Positions 1 to 13,300 of a stretch of 64,000 nucleotides of DNA are shown here, one piece after another (position 1 is the stretch's first letter; each line of letters begins with the position of its first letter). The stretch covers positions 2,790,001-2,854,000 of the forward strand of contig NW_024609958.1 of assembly GCF_016920785.2 (NCBI RefSeq), read 5' to 3'. Source of the stretch: Ixodes scapularis (lineage: Eukaryota > Arthropoda > Arachnida > Ixodida > Ixodidae). The translations under genes and the position numbers were made by a program. Below the pieces are notes generated by a model, which saw nothing but the letters and a program-made list of their open reading frames with translations, had not been told where the DNA came from and searched no databases.

Positions 1-808
1 GCAGTGCACGTTTCACGCAACGATGTCTGAGATGAGGTGTTACGAAACAAGCGCTGTATTGCATTTCTGGCATGTATGGAGGGGAGAGGCGTTCGATGTT
101 CTCGAAAGCAGTTGTTTTCTAAGCCATTTCATTCCTAGGGAATTCACCTTGCATAATTGGACTGCGATGTGCACGGCATTATGTGGCTTGGGATGTCCAC
201 GTGCCGTGCACGTTTCACGCAACAATGTTTGAGATAAGGTGTTACGAAACACGCGCTGTATTACGTTTCTGGCATATATGGAGGGGAGAGGCGTTCGAAT
301 TTCTCGAAAACAGTTGTTCTCTAAGCCATTTCATTTCTAGGGAATTCACCTTGCATAATTAGACTGCGATGTGCAAGGCATTATGTGGCTTGGAATGTCC
401 ACGTGCCGTGCACGTTTCACGCAACAATGTCTGAGATAATGTGTTACGAAACACGCGCTGTGTTGCATTTCTGGCATGTATGGAGGGGAGAGGCGTTCGA
501 TTTTCTCGAAAACAGTTGTTCTCTAAGCCATTTCATTTCTAGGGAATTCACCTTGCATAATTAGACTGCGATGTGCACGGCATTATGTGGCTTGGAATGT
601 CCACGTGCAGTGCACGTTTCACGCAACGATGTCTGAGATGAGGTGTTACGAAACAAGCGCTGTATTGCATTTCTGGCATGTATGGAGGGGAGAGGCGTTC
701 GATTTTCTCGAAAACAGTTGTTCTCTAAGCCATTTCATTTCTAGGGAATTCACCTTGCATAATTAGACTGCGATGTGCACGGCATTATGTGGCTTGGAAT
801 GCCCACGT
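1..808. repeat. Family 1a: four divergent monomers
   Basis: Monomers 1-4 carry many private changes: TGTATGG instead of TGTACGG, AGGTG instead of AGGCG (1, 2, 4), GTTTGAGATAAGG and TATTACG in monomer 2, GATAATG in monomer 3, and AATTGGACT instead of AATTAGACT in monomer 1. Several are CpG to TpG or CpA changes. The AATTGGACT change removes a TAG stop and creates the only sizeable open frames of the window (23-232 plus, 40-252 minus), which are not genes. This is the least homogenised part of the window, as expected of copies that have escaped recent turnover, for example near an array or block edge. Confidence 0.85.
99..106. promoter_or_regulatory. TTCTCGAA element, once per monomer (example copy)
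   Basis: TTCTCGAA at monomer positions ~99-106 (96-103 in 199-bp units) is present in every monomer I read, about 320 copies. It lies in the longer imperfect dyad TTTTC-TC-GAAAA in families 1 and 4. It has the nTTCnnGAAn shape of a minimal heat-shock element. HSF1 binding to human satellite III is the known precedent for satellite transcription under stress. A regulatory role here is inference; conservation could equally reflect structure or chance. Confidence 0.3.
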
Positions 809-3800
809 GCAGTGCACGTTTCACGCAACGATGTCTGAGATGAGGCGTTACGAAACAAGCGCTGTATTGCATTTCTGGCATGTACGGAGGGGAGAGGCGT
901 TCGATTTTCTCGAAAACAGTTGTTCTCTAAGCCATTTCATTTATAGGGAATTCACCTTGCATAATTAGACTGCGATGTGCACGGCATTATGTGGCTTGGA
1001 ATGTCCACGTGCCGTGCACGTTTCACGCAACAATGTCTGAGATGAGGCGTTACGAAACAAGCGCTTTATTGCATTTCTGGCATGTACGGAGGGGAGAGGC
1101 GGTCGATTTTCTCGAAAACAGTTGTTCTCTAAGCCATTTCATTTATAGGGAATTCACCTTGCATAATTAGACTGCGATGTGCACGGCATTATGTGGCTTG
1201 GAATGTCCACGTGCCGTGCACGTTTCACGCAACAATGTCTGAGATGAGGCGTTACGAAACAAGCGCTTTATTGCATTTCTGGCATGTACGGAGGGGAGAG
1301 GCGGTCGATTTTCTCGAAAACAGTTGTTCTCTAAGCCATTTCATTTATAGGGAATTCACCTTGCATAATTAGACTGCGATGTGCACGGCATTATGTGGCT
1401 TGGAATGTCCACGTGCCGTGCACGTTTCACGCAACAATGTCTGAGATGAGGCGTTACGAAACAAGCGCTTTATTGCATTTCTGGCATGTACGGAGGGGAG
1501 AGGCGTTCGATTTTCTCGAAAACAGTTGTTCTCTAAGCCATTTCATTTATAGGGAATTCACCATGCATAATTAGACTGCGATGTGCACGGCATTATGTGG
1601 CTTGGAATGTCCACGTGCCGTGCACGTTTCACGCAACAATGTCTGAGATCAGGCGTTACGAAACAAGCGCTTTATTGCATTTCTGGCATGTACGGAGGGG
1701 AGAGGCGGTCGATTTTCTCGAAAACAGTTGTTCTCTAAGCCATTTCATTTATAGGGAATTCACCTTGCATAATTAGACTGCGATGTGCACGGCATTATGT
1801 GGCTTGGAATGTCCACGTGCCGTGCACGTTTCACGCAACAATGTCTGAGATGAGGCGTTACGAAACAAGCGCTTTATTGCATTTCTGGCATGTACGGAGG
1901 GGAGAGGCGTTCGATTTTCTCGAAAACAGTTGTTCTCTAAGCCATTTCATTTATAGGGAATTCACCTTGCATAATTAGACTGCGATGTGCACGGCATTAT
2001 GTGGCTTGGAATGTCCACGTGCCGTGCACGTTTCACGCAACAATGTCTGAGATGAGGCGTTACGAAACAAGCGCTTTATTGCATTTCTGGATTGTACGGA
2101 GGGGAGAGGCGGTCGATTTTCTCGAAAACAGTTGTTCTCTAAGCCATTTCATTTCTAGGGAATTCACCTCGAATAATTAGACTGCGATGTGCACGGCATT
2201 ATGTGGCTTGGAATGTCCACGTGCCGTGCACGTTTCACGCAACAATGTCTGAGATGAGGCGTTACGAAACAAGCGCTTTATTGCATTTCTGGCATGTACG
2301 GAGGGGAGAGGCGGTCGATTTTCTCGAAAACAGTTGTTCTCTAAGCCATTTCATTTCTAGGGAATTCACCTCGAATAATTAGACTGCGATGTGCACGGCA
2401 TTATGTGGCTTGGAATGTCCACGTGCCGTGCACGTTTCACGCAACAATGTCTGAGATGAGGCGTTACGAAACAAGCGCTTTATTGCATTTCTGGCATGTA
2501 CGGAGGGGAGAGGCGGTCGATTTTCTCGAAAACAGTTGTTCTCTAAGCCATTTCATTTATAGGGAATTCACCTTGCATAATTAGACTGCGATGTGCACGG
2601 CATTATGTGGCTTGGAATGTCCACGTGCCGTGCACGTTTCACGCAACAATGTCTGAGATGAGGCGTTACGAAACAAGCGCTTTATTGCATTTCTGGCATG
2701 TACGGAGGGGAGAGGCGTTCGATTTTCTCGAAAACAGTTGTTCTCTAAGCCATTTCATTTCTAGGGAATTCACCTCGAATAATTAGACTGCGATGTGCAC
2801 GGCATTATGTGGCTTGGAATGTCCACGTGCCGTGCACGTTTCACGCAACAATGTCTGAGATGAGGCGTTACGAAACAAGCGCTTTATTGCATTTCTGGCA
2901 TGTACGGAGGGGAGAGGCGGTCGATTTTCTCGAAAACAGTTGTTCTCTAAGCCATTTCATTTATAGGGAATTCACCTTGCATAATTAGACTGCGATGTGC
3001 ACGGCATTATGTGGCTTGGAATGTCCACGTGCCGTGCACGTTTCACGCAACAATGTCTGAGATGAGGCGTTACGAAACAAGCGCTTTATTGCATTTCTGG
3101 CATGTACGGAGGGGAGAGGCGGTCGATTTTCTCGAAAACAGTTGTTCTCTAAGCCATTTCATTTATAGGGAATTCACCTTGCATAATTAGACTGCGATGT
3201 GCGCGGCATTATGTGGCTTGGAATGTCCACGTGCCGTGCACGTTTCACGCAACAATGTCTGAGATGAGGCGTTACGAAACAAGCGCTTTATTGCATTTCT
3301 GGCATGTACGGAGGGGAGAGGCGTTCGATTTTCTCGAAAACAGTTGTTCTCTAAGCCATTTCATTTATAGGGAATTCACCTTGCATAATTAGACTGCGAT
3401 GTGCACGGCATTATGTGGCTTGGAATGTCCACGTGCCGTGCACGTTTCACGCAACAATGTCTGAGATGAGGCGTTACGAAACAAGCGCTTTATTGCATTT
3501 CTGGCATGTACGGAGGGGAGAGGCGGTCGATTTTCTCGAAAACAGTTGTTCTCTAAGCCATTTCATTTATAGGGAATTCACCTTGCATAATTAGACTGCG
3601 ATGTGCACGGCATTATGTGGCTTGGAATGTCCACGTGCCGTGCACGTTTCACGCAACAATGTCTGAGATGAGGCGTTACGAAACAAGCGCTTTATTGCAT
3701 TTCTGGCATGTACGGAGGGGAGAGGCGGTCGATTTTCTCGAAAACAGTTGTTCTCTAAGCCATTTCATTTATAGGGAATTCACCTTGCATAATTAGACTG

Positions 3801-4848
3801 CGATGTGCACGGCATTATGTGGCTTGGAATGTCCACGTGCCGTGCACGTTTCACGCAACAATGTCTGAGATGAGGCGTTACGAAACAAGCGCTTTATTGC
3901 ATTTCTGGCATGTACGGAGGGGAGAGGCGGTCGATTTTCTCGAAAACAGTTGTTCTCTAAGCCATTTCATTTATAGGGAATTCACCTTGCATAATTAGAC
4001 TGCGATGTGCACGGCATTATGTGGCTTGGAATGTCCACGTGCCGTGCACGTTTCACGCAACAATGTCTGAGATGAGGCGTTACGAAACAAGCGCTTTATT
4101 GCATTTCTGGCATGTACGGAGGGGAGAGGCGTTCGATTTTCTCGAAAACAGTTGTTCTCTAAGCCATTTCATTTATAGGGAATTCACCTTGCATAATTAG
4201 ACTGCGATGTGCACGGCATTATGTGGCTTGGAATGTCCACGTGCCGTGCACGTTTCACGCAACAATGTCTGAGATGAGGCGTTACGAAACAAGCGCTTTA
4301 TTGCATTTCTGGCATGTACGGAGGGGAGAGGCGGTCGATTTTCTCGAAAACAGTTGTTCTCTAAGCCATTTCATTTATAGGGAATTCACCTTGCATAATT
4401 AGACTGCGATGTGCACGGCATTATGTGGCTTGGAATGTCCACGTGCCGTGCACGTTTCACGCAACAATGTCTGAGATGAGGCGTTACGAAACAAGCGCTT
4501 TATTGCATTTCTGGCATGTACGGAGGGGAGAGGCGTACGATTTTCTCGAAAACAGTTGTTCTCTAAGCCATTTCATTTATAGGGAATTCACCTTGCATAA
4601 TTAGACTGCGATGTGCACGGCATTATGTGGCTTGGAATGTCCACGTGCCGTGCACGTTTCACGCAACAATGTCTGAGATGAGGCGTTACGAAACAAGCGC
4701 TTTATTGCATTTCTGGCATGTACGGAGGGGAGAGGCGGTCGATTTTCTCGAAAACAGTTGTTCTCTAAGCCATTTCATTTATAGGGAATTCACCTTGCAT
4801 AATTAGACTGCGATGTGCACGGCATTATGTGGCTTGGAATGTCCACGT
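809..4848. repeat. Family 1b: 20 monomers with GAGAGG and TTTATAGGG
   Basis: Monomers 5-24 share GGGGAGAGG and GAATTC. Nearly all have GCCG heads, GCGCTTTATT and TTTATAGGG. The main variable position is GCGTTCG versus GCGGTCG: the T form occurs in monomers 5, 8, 10, 14, 17 and 21, and monomer 23 has a private GCGTACG. Monomers 11, 12 and 14 share TTTCTAGGG together with CCTCGAAT, a linked pair of variants that suggests they are copies of one another. Confidence 0.9.
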
Positions 4849-7800
4849 GCAGTGCACGTTTCACGCAACAATGTCTGAGATGAGGCGTTACGAAACAAGC
4901 GCTGTATTGCATTTCTGGCATGTACGGAGGGGAAAGGCGTTCGATTTTCTCGAAAACAGTTGTTCTCTAAGCCATTTCATTTTTAGGGTATTCACCTTGC
5001 ATAATTAGACTGCGATGTGCACGGCATTATGTGGCTTGGAATGTCCACGTGCCGTGCACGTTTCACGCAACAATGTCTGAGATGAGGCGTTACGAAACAC
5101 GCGCTTTATTGCATTTCTGGCATGTACGGAGGGGAAAGGCGTTCGATTTTCTCGAAAACAGTTGTTCTCTAAGCCATTTCATTTTTAGGGTATTCACCTT
5201 GCATAATTAGACTGCGATGTGCACGGCATTATGTGGCTTGGAATGTCCACGTGCAGTGCACGTTTCACGCAACAATGTCTGAGATGAGGCGTTACGAAAC
5301 ACGCGCTTTATTGCATTTCTGGCATGTACGGAGGGGAAAGGCGTTCGATTTTCTCGAAAACAGTTGTTCTCTAAGCCATTTCATTTTTAGGGTATTCACC
5401 TTGCATAATTAGACTGCGATGTGCACGGCATTATGTGGCTTGGAATGTCCACGTGCCGTGCACGTTTCACGCAACAATGTCTGAGATGAGGCGTTACGAA
5501 ACACGCGCTTTATTGCATTTCTGGCATGTACGGAGGGGAAAGGCGTTCGATTTTCTCGAAAACAGTTGTTCTCTAAGCCATTTCATTTTTAGGGTATTCA
5601 CCTTGCATAATTAGACTGCGATGTGCACGGCATTATGTGGCTTGGAATGTCCACGTGCCGTGCACGTTTCACGCAACAATGTCTGAGATGAGGCGTTACG
5701 AAACACGCGCTTTATTGCATTTCTGGCATGTACGGAGGGGAAAGGCGTTCGATTTTCTCGAAAACAGTTGTTCTCTAAGCCATTTCATTTTTAGGGTATT
5801 CACCTTGCATAATTAGACTGCGATGTGCACGGCATTATGTGGCTTGGAATGTCCACGTGCCGTGCACGTTTCACGCAACAATGTCTGAGATGAGGCGTTA
5901 CGAAACACGCGCTTTATTGCATTTCTGGCATGTACGGAGGGGAAAGGCGTTCGATTTTCTCGAAAACAGTTGTTCTCTAAGCCATTTCATTTTTAGGGTA
6001 TTCACCTTGCATAATTAGACTGCGATGTGCACGGCATTATGTGGCTTGGAATGTCCACGTGCAGTGCACGTTTCACGCAACAATGTCTGAGATGAGGCGT
6101 TACGAAACACGCGCTTTATTGCATTTCTGGCATGTACGGAGGGGAAAGGCGTTCGATTTTCTCGAAAACAGTTGTTCTCTAAGCCATTTCATTTTTAGGG
6201 TATCCACCTTGCATAATTAGACTGCGATGTGCACGGCATTATGTGGCTTGGAATGTCCACGTGCCGTGCACGTTTCACGCAACAATGTCTGAGATGAGGC
6301 GTTACGAAACAAGCGCTGTATTGCATTTCTGGCATGTACGGAGGGGAAAGGCGTTCGATTTTCTCGAAAACAGTTGTTCTCTAAGCCATTTCATTTTTAG
6401 GGTATTCACCTTGCATAATTAGACTGCGATGTGCACGGCATTATGTGGCTTGGAATGTCCACGTGCAGTGCACGTTTCACGCAACAATGTCTGAGATGAG
6501 GCGTTACGAAACAAGCGCTGTATTGCATTTCTGGCATGTACGGAGGGGAAAGGCGTTCGATTTTCTCGAAAACAGTTGTTCTCTAAGCCATTTCATTTTT
6601 AGGGTATTCACCTTGCATAATTAGACTGCGATGTGCACGGCATTATGTGGCTTGGAATGTCCACGTGCAGTGCACGTTTCACGCAACGATGTCTGAGATG
6701 AGGCGTTACGAAACAAGCGCTGTATTGCATTTCTGGCATGTACGGAGGGGAAAGGCGTTCGATTTTCTCGAAAACAGTTGTTCTCTAAGCCATTTCATTT
6801 TTAGGGTATTCACCTTGCATAATTAGACTGCGATGTGCAAGGCATTATGTGGCTTGGAATGTCCACGTGCAGTGCACGTTTCACGCAACAATGTCTCAGA
6901 TGAGGCGTTACGAAAAAAGCGCGGTATTGCATTTCTGGCATGTACGGAGGGGAAAGGCGTTCGATTTTCTCGAAAACAGTTGTTCTCTAAGCCATTTCAT
7001 TTTTAGGGTATTCACCTTGCATAATTAGACTGCGATGTGCACGGCATTATGTGGCTTGGAATGTCCACGTGCAGTGCACGTTTCACGCAACGATGTCTGA
7101 GATGAGGCGTTACGAAACAAGCGCGGTATTGCATTTCTGGCATGTACGGAGGGGAAAGGCGTTCGATTTTCTCGAAAACAGTTGTTCTCTAAGCCATTTC
7201 ATTTTTAGGGTATTCACCTTGCATAATTAGACTGCGATGTGCACGGCATTATGTGGCTTGGAATGTCCACGTGCAGTGCACGTTTCACGCAACAATGTCT
7301 CAGATGAGGCGTTACGAAACAAGCGCGGTATTGCATTTCTGGCATGTACGGAGGGGAAAGGCGTTCGATTTTCTCGAAAACAGTTGTTCTCTAAGCCATT
7401 TCATTTTTAGGGTATTCACCTTGCATAATTAGACTGCGATGTGCACGGCATTATGTGGCTTGGAATGTCCACGTGCAGTGCACGTTTCACGCAACAATGT
7501 CTCAGATGAGGCGTTACGAAACAAGCGCTGTATTGCATTTCTGGCATGTACGGAGGGGAAAGGCGTTCGATTTTCTCGAAAACAGTTGTTCTCTAAGCCA
7601 TTTCATTTTTAGGGTATTCACCTTGCATAATTAGACTGCGATGTGCACGGCATTATGTGGCTTGGAATGTCCACGTGCAGTGCACGTTTCACGCAACGAT
7701 GTCTGAGATGAGGCGTTACGAAACAAGCGCTGTATTGCATTTCTGGCATGTACGGAGGGGAAAGGCGTTCGATTTTCTCGAAAACAGTTGTTCTCTAAGC

Positions 7801-10302
7801 CATTTCATTTTTAGGGTATTCACCTTGCATAATTAGACTGCGATGTGCACGGCATTATGTGGCTTGGAATGTCCACGTGCAGTGCACGTTTCACGCAACG
7901 ATGTCTGAGATGAGGCGTTACGAAACAAGCGCTGTATTGCATTTCTGGCATGTACGGAGGGGAAAGGCGTTCGATTTTCTCGAAAACAGTTGTTCTCTAA
8001 GCCATTTCATTTTTAGGGTATTCACCTTGCATAATTAGACTGCGATGTGCACGGCATTATGTGGCTTGGAATGTCCACGTGCAGTGCACGTTTCACGCAA
8101 CAATGTCTCAGATGAGGCGTTACGAAACAAGCGCTGTATTGCATTTCTGGCATGTACGGAGGGGAAAGGCGTTCGATTTTCTCGAAAACAGTTGTTCTCT
8201 AAGCCATTTCATTTTTAGGGTATTCACCTTGCATAATTAGACTGCGATATGCACGGCATTATGTGGCTTGGAATGTCCACGTGCAGTGCACGTTTCACGC
8301 AGCGATGTCTGAGATGAGGCGTTACGAAACAAGCGCTGTATTGCATTTCTGGCATGTACGGAGGGGAAAGGCGTTCGATTTTCTCGAAAACAGGTGTTCT
8401 CTAAGCCATTTCATTTTTAGGGTATTCACCTTGCATAATTAGACTGCGATGTGCACGGCATTATGTGGCTTGGAATGTCCACGTGCAGTGCACGTTTCAC
8501 GCAACGATGTCTGAGATGAGGCGTTACGAAACAAGCGCTGTATTGCATTTCTGGCATGTACGGAGGGGAAAGGCGTTCGATTTTCTCGAAAACAGTTGTT
8601 CTCTAAGCCATTTCATTCCTAGGGTATTCACCTTGCATAATTAGACTGCGATGTGCACGGCATAATGTGGCTTGGAATGTCCACGTGCAGTGCACGTTTC
8701 ACGCAACAATGTCTCACATGAGGCGTTACGAAACAAGCGCTGTATTGCATTTCTGGCATGTACGGAGGGGAAAGGCGTTCGATTTTCTCGAAAACAGTTG
8801 TTCTCTAAGCCATTTCATTTTTAGGGTATTCACCTTGCATAATTAGACTGCGATGTGCACGGCATTATGTGGCTTGGAATGTCCACGTGCAGTGCACGTT
8901 TCACGCAACGATGTCTGAGATGAGGCGTTACGAAACAAGCGCTGTATTGCATTTCTGGCATGTACGGAGGGGAAAGGCGTTCGATTTTCTCGAAAACAGT
9001 TGTTCTCTAAGCCATTTCATTTTTAGGGTATTCACCTTGCATAATTAGACTGCGATGTGCACGGCATTATGTGGCTTGGAATGTCCACGTGCAGTGCACG
9101 TTTCACGCAACGATGTCTGAGATGAGGCGTTACGAAACAAGCGCTGTATTGCATTTCTGGCATGTACGGAGGGGAAAGGCGTTCGATTTTCTCGAAAACA
9201 GTTGTTCTCTAAGCCATTTCATTTTTAGGGTATTCACCTTGCATAATTAGACTGCGATGTGCACGGCATTATGTGGCTTAGAATGTCCACGTGCAGTGCA
9301 CGTTTCACGCAACGATGTCTGAGATGAGGCGTTACGAAACAAGCGCTGTATTGCATTTCTGGCATGTACGGAGGGGAAAGGCGTTCGATTTTCTCGAAAA
9401 CAGTTGTTCTCTAAGCCATTTCATTCCTAGGGTATTCACCTTGCATAATTAGACTGCGATGTGCACGGCATTATGTGGCTTGGAATGTCCACGTGCAGTG
9501 CACGTTTCACGCAACAATGTCTCAGATGAGGCGTTACGAAACAAGCGCTGTATTGCATTTCTGGCATGTACGGAGGGGAAAGGCGTTCGATTTTCTCGAA
9601 AACAGTTGTTCTCTAAGCCATTTCATTTTTAGGGTATTCACCTTGCATAATTAGACTGCGATGTGCACGGCATTATGTGGCTTGGAATGTCCACGTGCAG
9701 TGCACGTTTCACGCAACAATGTCTGAGATGAGGCGTTACGAAACAAGCGCTGTATTGCATTTCTGGCATGTACGGAGGGGAAAGGCGTTCGATTTTCTCG
9801 AAAACAGTTGTTCTCTAAGCCATTTCATTCCTAGGGTATTCACCTTGCATAATTAGACTGCGATGTGCACGGCATTATGTGGCTTGGAATGTCCACGTGC
9901 AGTGCACGTTTCACGCAACGATGTCTGAGATGAGGCGTTACGAAACAAGCGCTGTATTGCATTTCTGGCATGTACGGAGGGGAAAGGCGTTCGATTTTCT
10001 CGAAAACAGTTGTTCTCTAAGCCATTTCATTTTTAGGGTATTCACCTTGCATAATTAGACTGCGATGTGCACGGCATTATGTGGCTTGGAATGTCCACGT
10101 GCAGTGCACGTTTCACGCAACGATGTCTGAGATGAGGCGTTACGAAACAAGCGCTGTATTGCATTTCTGGCATGTACGGAGGGGAAAGGCGTTCGATTTT
10201 CTCGAAAAAAGTTGTTCTCTAAGCCATTTCATTCCTAGGGTATTCACCTTGCATAATTAGACTGCGATGTGCACGGCATTATGTGGCTTGGAATGTCCAC
10301 GT
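4849..10302. repeat. Family 1c: 27 monomers with GGGGAAAGG and AGGGTATTC
   Basis: Monomers 25-51 all carry GAAAGG and GTATTC, which removes the EcoRI site; monomer 31 also has TATCC. Monomers 26-31 share ACACGCGCTTTATT. Monomers 35, 37, 38, 41, 44 and 48 share CAATGTCTCA instead of GTCTGA, while 35-37 share GCGCGGTATT. From monomer 43 on, TCCTAGGGT begins to appear in some copies instead of TTTTAGGGT. The GCAG head takes over from GCCG for good from monomer 33. Confidence 0.9.
6461..6475. other. 15-bp dyad at monomer junction (example copy)
   Basis: ACGTGCAGTGCACGT is a perfect inverted repeat (7-bp arms, one central base) that spans the junction between successive family 1 monomers. It occurs in all monomers with GCAGTGCACG heads (1, 4, 5, 25, 27, 31 and 33-69, except that the start of copy 1 lies outside the window). 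In GCCG monomers it shortens to 6-bp arms with a 3-base centre. Families 2-4 lack the right arm (TGCTCC, TTCTCC, AGCTCC). It could be a protein-binding site, but nothing in the sequence proves it. Confidence 0.8.
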
Positions 10303-13300
10303 GCAGTGCACGTTTCACGCAACGATGTCTGAGATGAGGCGTTACGAAACAAGCGCTGTATTGCATTTCTGGCATGTACGGAGGGGAAAGGCGTTCGATT
10401 TTCTCGAAAACAGTTGTTCTCTAAGCCATTTCATTCCTAGGGAATTCACCTTGCATAATTAGACTGCGATGTGCACGGCATTATGTGGCTTGGAATGTCC
10501 ACGTGCAGTGCACGTTTCACGCAACGATGTCTGAGATGAGGCGTTACGAAACAAGCGCTGTATTGCATTTCTGGCATGTACGGAGGGGAAAGGCGTTCGA
10601 TGTTCTCGAAAACAGTTGTTCTCTAAGCCATTTCATTTTTAGGGTATTCACCTTGCATAATTAGACTGCGATGTGCACGGCATTATGTGGCTTGGAATGT
10701 CCACGTGCAGTGCACGTTTCACGCAACGATGTCTGAGATGAGGCGTTACGAAACAAGCGCTGTATTGCATTTCTGGCATGTACGGAGGGGAAAGGCGTTC
10801 GATTTTCTCGAAAACAGTTGTTCTCTAAGCCATTTCATTCCTAGGGTATTCACCTTGCATAATTAGACTGCGATGTGCACGGCATTATGTGGCTTGGAAT
10901 GTCCACGTGCAGTGCACGTTTCACGCAACGATGTCTGAGATGAGGCGTTACGAAACAAGCGCTGTATTGCATTTCTGGCATGTACGGAGGGGAAAGGCGT
11001 TCGATTTTCTCGAAAACAGTTGTTCTCTAAGCCATTTCATTCCTAGGGAATTCACCTTGCATAATTAGACTGCGATGTGCACAGCATTATGTGGCTTGGA
11101 ATGTCCACGTGCAGTGCACGTTTCACGCAACGATGTCTGAGATGAGGCGTTACGAAACAAGCGCTGTATTGCATTTCTGGCATGTACGGAGGGGAAAGGC
11201 GTTCGATTTTCTCGAAAACAGTTGTTCTCTAAGCCATTTCATTTTTAGGGTATTCACCTTGCATAATTAGACTGCGATGTGCACGGCATTATGTGGCTTG
11301 GAATGTCCACGTGCAGTGCACGTTTCACGCAACGATGTCTGAGATGAGGCGTTACGAAACAAGCGCTGTATTGCATTTCTGGCATGTACGGAGGGGAAAG
11401 GCGTTCGATTTTCTCGAAAACAGTTGTTCTCTAAGCCATTTCATTCCTAGGGTATTCACCTTGCATAATTAGACTGCGATGTGCACGGCATTATGTGGCT
11501 TGGAATGTCCACGTGCAGTGCACGTTTCACGCAACGATGTCTGAGATGAGGCGTTACGAAACAAGCGCTGTATTGCATTTCTGGCATGTACGGAGGGGAA
11601 AGGCGTTCGATGTTCTCGAAAACAGTTGTTCTCTAAGCCATTTCATTTTTAGGGTATTCACCTTGCATAATTAGACTGCGATGTGCACGGCATTATGTGG
11701 CTTGGAATGTCCACGTGCAGTGCACGTTTCACGCAACGATGTCTGAGATGAGGCGTTACGAAACAAGCGCTGTATTGCATTTCTGGCATGTACGGAGGGG
11801 AAAGGCGTTCGATTTTCTCGAAAACAGTTGTTCTCTAAGCCATTTCATTCCTAGGGTATTCACCTTGCATAATTAGACTGCGATGTGCACGGCATTATGT
11901 GGCTTGGAATGTCCACGTGCAGTGCACGTTTCACGCAACGATGTCTGAGATGAGGCGTTACGAAACAAGCGCTGTATTGCATTTCTGGCATGTACGGAGG
12001 GGAAAGGCGTTCGATGTTCTCGAAAACAGTTGTTCTCTAAGCCATTTCATTTTTAGGGTATTCACCTTGCATAATTAGACTGCGATGTGCACGGCATTAT
12101 GTGGCTTGGACTGTCCACGTGCAGTGCACGTTTCACGCAACGATGTCTGAGATGAGGCGTTACGAAACAAGCGCTGTATTGCATTTCTGGCATGTACGGA
12201 GGGGAAAGGCGTTCGATTTTCTCGAAAACAGTTGTTCTCTAAGCCATTTCATTCCTAGGGTATTCACCTTGCATAATTAGACTGCGATGTGCACGGCATT
12301 ATGTGGCTTGGAATGTCCACGTGCAGTGCACGTTTCACGCAACGATGTCTGAGATGAGGCGTTACGAAACAAGCGCTGTATTGCATTTCTGGCATGTACG
12401 GACAGGAAAGGCGTTCGATTTTCTCGAAAACAGTTGTTCTCTAAGCCATTTCATTCCTAGGGAATTCACCTTGCATAATTAGACTGCGATGTGCACGGCA
12501 TTATGTGGCTTGGAATGTCCACGTGCAGTGCACGTTTCACGCAACGATGTCTGAGATGAGGCGTTACGAAACAAGCGCTGTATTGCATTTCTGGCATGTA
12601 CGGAGGGGAAAGGCGTTCGATTTTCTCGAAAACAGTTGTTCTCTAAGCCATTTCATTTTTAGGGTATTCACCTTGCATAATTAGACTGCGATGTGCACGG
12701 CATTATGTGGCTTGGAATGTCCACGTGCAGTGCACGTTTCACGCAACGATGTCTGAGATGAGGCGTTACGAAACAAGCGCTGTATTGCATTTCTGGCATG
12801 TACGGAGGGGAAAGGCGTTCGATTTTCTCGAAAACAGTTGTTCTCTAAGCCATTTCATTCCTAGGGTATTCACCTTGCATAATTAGACTGCGATGTGCAC
12901 GGCATTATGTGGCTTGGAATGTCCACGTGCAGTGCACGTTTCACGCAACGATGTCTGAGATGAGGCGTTACGAAACAAGCGCTGTATTGCATTTCTGGCA
13001 TGTACGGAGGGGAAAGGCGTTCGATTTTCTCGAAAACAGTTGTTCTCTAAGCCATTTCATTCCTAGGGAATTCACCTTGCATAATTAGACTGCGATGTGC
13101 ACGGCATTATGTGGCTTGGAATGTCCACGTGCAGTGCACGTTTCACGCAACGATGTCTGAGATGAGGCGTTACGAAACAAGCGCTGTATTGCATTTCTGG
13201 CATGTACGGAGGGGAAAGGCGTTCGATGTTCTCGAAAACAGTTGTTCTCTAAGCCATTTCATTCCTAGGGAATTCACCTTTCATAATTAGACTGCGATGT

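Noticed and set aside
70..95. G-quadruplex in the purine-rich segment (ACGGAGGGGAAAGG, ACGGGGGAGAA)
   Set aside because: There is only one run of four or five Gs per monomer, with other runs of two; too weak to claim.
91..101. RNA polymerase III B-box-like GTTCGA in family 1
   Set aside because: The trailing CC of the B box is missing, no A box lies at a suitable distance, many copies have GGTCGA, and families 2-4 lack it. A tRNA or SINE origin is not supported.
23..232. 69-codon open reading frame on the plus strand
   Set aside because: It lies wholly in satellite monomers 1-2. It is open only because monomer 1 has AATTGGACT where other copies have AATTAGACT (an in-frame TAG). No other monomer preserves it, and the 202-bp period shifts frame each copy.
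40..252. 70-codon open reading frame on the minus strand
   Set aside because: It is in the same divergent monomers, overlaps the plus-strand frame, has no recognisable domain, and is not kept in the other 318 copies.
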